A stretch of 7,537 nucleotides of DNA from contig SCTD01000634.1 in NCBI GenBank assembly GCA_004299215.1, positions 1 to 7,537 of the forward strand, given 5' to 3'. This DNA comes from Frankiales bacterium. Its GTDB lineage: Bacteria; Actinomycetota; Actinomycetes; Mycobacteriales; SCTD01. Position numbers and translations under genes: made by a program. Shown piece by piece: positions 6,725 to 7,537 of the stretch. The first letter of the stretch is position 1, and each line of letters opens with the position of its first letter. The notes beneath the pieces were generated by a model, which did not search any database, was not told the DNA's origin, and worked only from the letters and a program-made list of their open reading frames with translations.

Positions 6725-7537
6725 CCTGGCCGCGGCCGGTGCCGCTCATCGGCGACCAGACCTCTGCGGCCCAGCGGCGCGCCGTGCCGGACGGGTGGCG
6801 CTTCCCCGACGACGCCAGGGCCGCGTTGTACGACGTCGTCGCCGCGCGGAGGGACGTGCGTCGCTTCCGACCCGACCCCGTGCCGGAGGAGGTGCTGGAG
6901 CGAGTGCTGACGGCGGCGCACTCCGCACCCTCGGTGGGGCACTCGCAGCCGTGGCGGTTCGTGGTCGTCCAGGACCCGGCGGTGCGGGAGCAGGCGTCGG
7001 TGATGGCCGACGCGGAGCGGCTCGCGCAGGCTCGGCAGCTCGACCCCGACTCGGCACGCCACCTGCTCGACCTCCAGCTCGAGGGGATCCGCGAGGCGCC
7101 GCTCGGGGTCGTCGTGTGCTGCGACCGCCGCGTCCCGGCCGCGGGCGTGCTCGGCCGGGCGACGTTCCCGGACGCCGACCTGTGGTCGTGCGCGTGCGCG
7201 ATCCAGAACATGTGGCTCGCCGCGCGCGCCGAGGGGCTCGGGCTGGGGTGGGTGACGCTGTTCCAGCCGGACGAGCTCGGATCGCTGCTGGGACTGCCGG
7301 CCGGCGTCGTCACCCTCGGCTGGCTCTGCCTGGGCTGGCCGGACGAGCGACCGCCGGCACCGGGGCTCGAGCGCGCCGGGTGGTCGCGGCGGGCACCACT
7401 GGGCGACGTGGTGCTGCGGGACCGCTGGCCGCAGGACGGGCAGCAGCCGGCCGTGCCTGCATCCCGGCTGCGCGCTCCGGACCAGAGGGCCGTCGTGGCC
7501 GCGCGCGACGGGGCCGACACGCTGCTCACGCCACCGG
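6721..7537 (+). CDS. bluB: BluB (5,6-dimethylbenzimidazole synthase) running into a CobT domain, 3' end outside window
   Basis: BluB breaks down FMNH2 with oxygen to form 5,6-dimethylbenzimidazole, the lower ligand of B12. The frame stays open to the window end, with 272 codons visible. The BluB domain (about 30-236) shows ARRDVRRFRPDPVP at 42-55, APSVGHSQPWRF at 69-80, LEGIREAPLGVVVCCD at 120-135, CAIQNMWLAARAEGLGLGWV at 159-178 and WLCLGWPDE at 201-209. By alignment from memory, Asp45 matches catalytic Asp32 of Sinorhizobium meliloti BluB, and Thr179 sits where that enzyme has Ser167. Stand-alone BluB ends near here, but after a short Gln/Pro linker (about 237-248) the frame reads on through RAPDQRAVVAARDGADTLL and TPP, resembling the start of CobT, which makes alpha-ribazole phosphate from nicotinate mononucleotide and dimethylbenzimidazole. 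BluB is firm; the CobT part rests on about 25 residues. Confidence 0.9.
   Translation, partial: MTWPRPVPLIGDQTSAAQRRAVPDGWRFPDDARAALYDVVAARRDVRRFRPDPVPEEVLERVLTAAHSAPSVGHSQPWRFVVVQDPAVREQASVMADAERLAQARQLDPDSARHLLDLQLEGIREAPLGVVVCCDRRVPAAGVLGRATFPDADLWSCACAIQNMWLAARAEGLGLGWVTLFQPDELGSLLGLPAGVVTLGWLCLGWPDERPPAPGLERAGWSRRAPLGDVVLRDRWPQDGQQPAVPASRLRAPDQRAVVAARDGADTLLTPP

Noticed and set aside
6264..7529. 421-codon minus-strand open frame opposite cobC and bluB
   Set aside because: It is Ser/Arg/Pro-rich without motifs, while the plus strand carries the complete BluB signature over the same bases.

Overview
The window lies inside a cobalamin (vitamin B12) biosynthesis operon. All nine genes are on the plus strand. 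The very high GC content, frequent GTG starts, strong G/C preference at third codon positions and the particular gene fusions (CbiE-CbiT, CbiG-CbiH, BluB-CobT) point to a high-GC actinobacterium. A genus cannot be assigned from the sequence alone.

Layout, left to right: the 3' end of cbiD (1-428); a fused CbiE/CbiT (CobL-type) methyltransferase/decarboxylase (425-1606); a fused CbiG/CbiH (CobJ-type) hydrolase and C17-methyltransferase (1603-3270); a 62-residue 2[4Fe-4S] ferredoxin (3267-3455); uroporphyrinogen-III C-methyltransferase CobA (3452-4219); precorrin-8X methylmutase CbiC/CobH (4216-4803); a two-domain CbiX chelatase with an Fe-S motif and a His-rich tail (4800-5690); a CobC/CobD-like PLP enzyme (5687-6724); and a BluB protein that runs on into the beginning of a CobT domain and leaves the window (6721 onward). 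There is no intergenic space. Every one of the eight junctions is a 4-base start/stop overlap (ATGA or GTGA), so the set looks like one translationally coupled transcript.

How the genes work together: CobA makes precorrin-2 from uroporphyrinogen III, and CbiX can insert cobalt into the derived sirohydrochlorin. CbiH, CbiG, CbiD, CbiE/T and CbiC carry out ring contraction, deacylation, methylation, decarboxylation and methyl migration. CobC would supply aminopropanol phosphate for the nucleotide loop. BluB makes the lower ligand 5,6-dimethylbenzimidazole from FMNH2, and CobT activates it. CbiD, CbiG and CbiX indicate the cobalt-early ('anaerobic') type of corrin synthesis, yet BluB needs oxygen, so the host probably runs a cobalt-early route under air. 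CbiL/CobI (C20 methylation), CbiF/CobM (C11 methylation), the precorrin-6 reductase, the amidases and the late assembly genes are not in this window and are presumably nearby.

I see no tRNA, rRNA, mobile element, CRISPR array, riboswitch, promoter or terminator. The window is wholly coding and interior to the operon. No clearly new system is visible. The points most worth a second look are the BluB-CobT fusion, the small ferredoxin inside the operon, the metal-binding tail of CbiX and the unbroken chain of overlaps.
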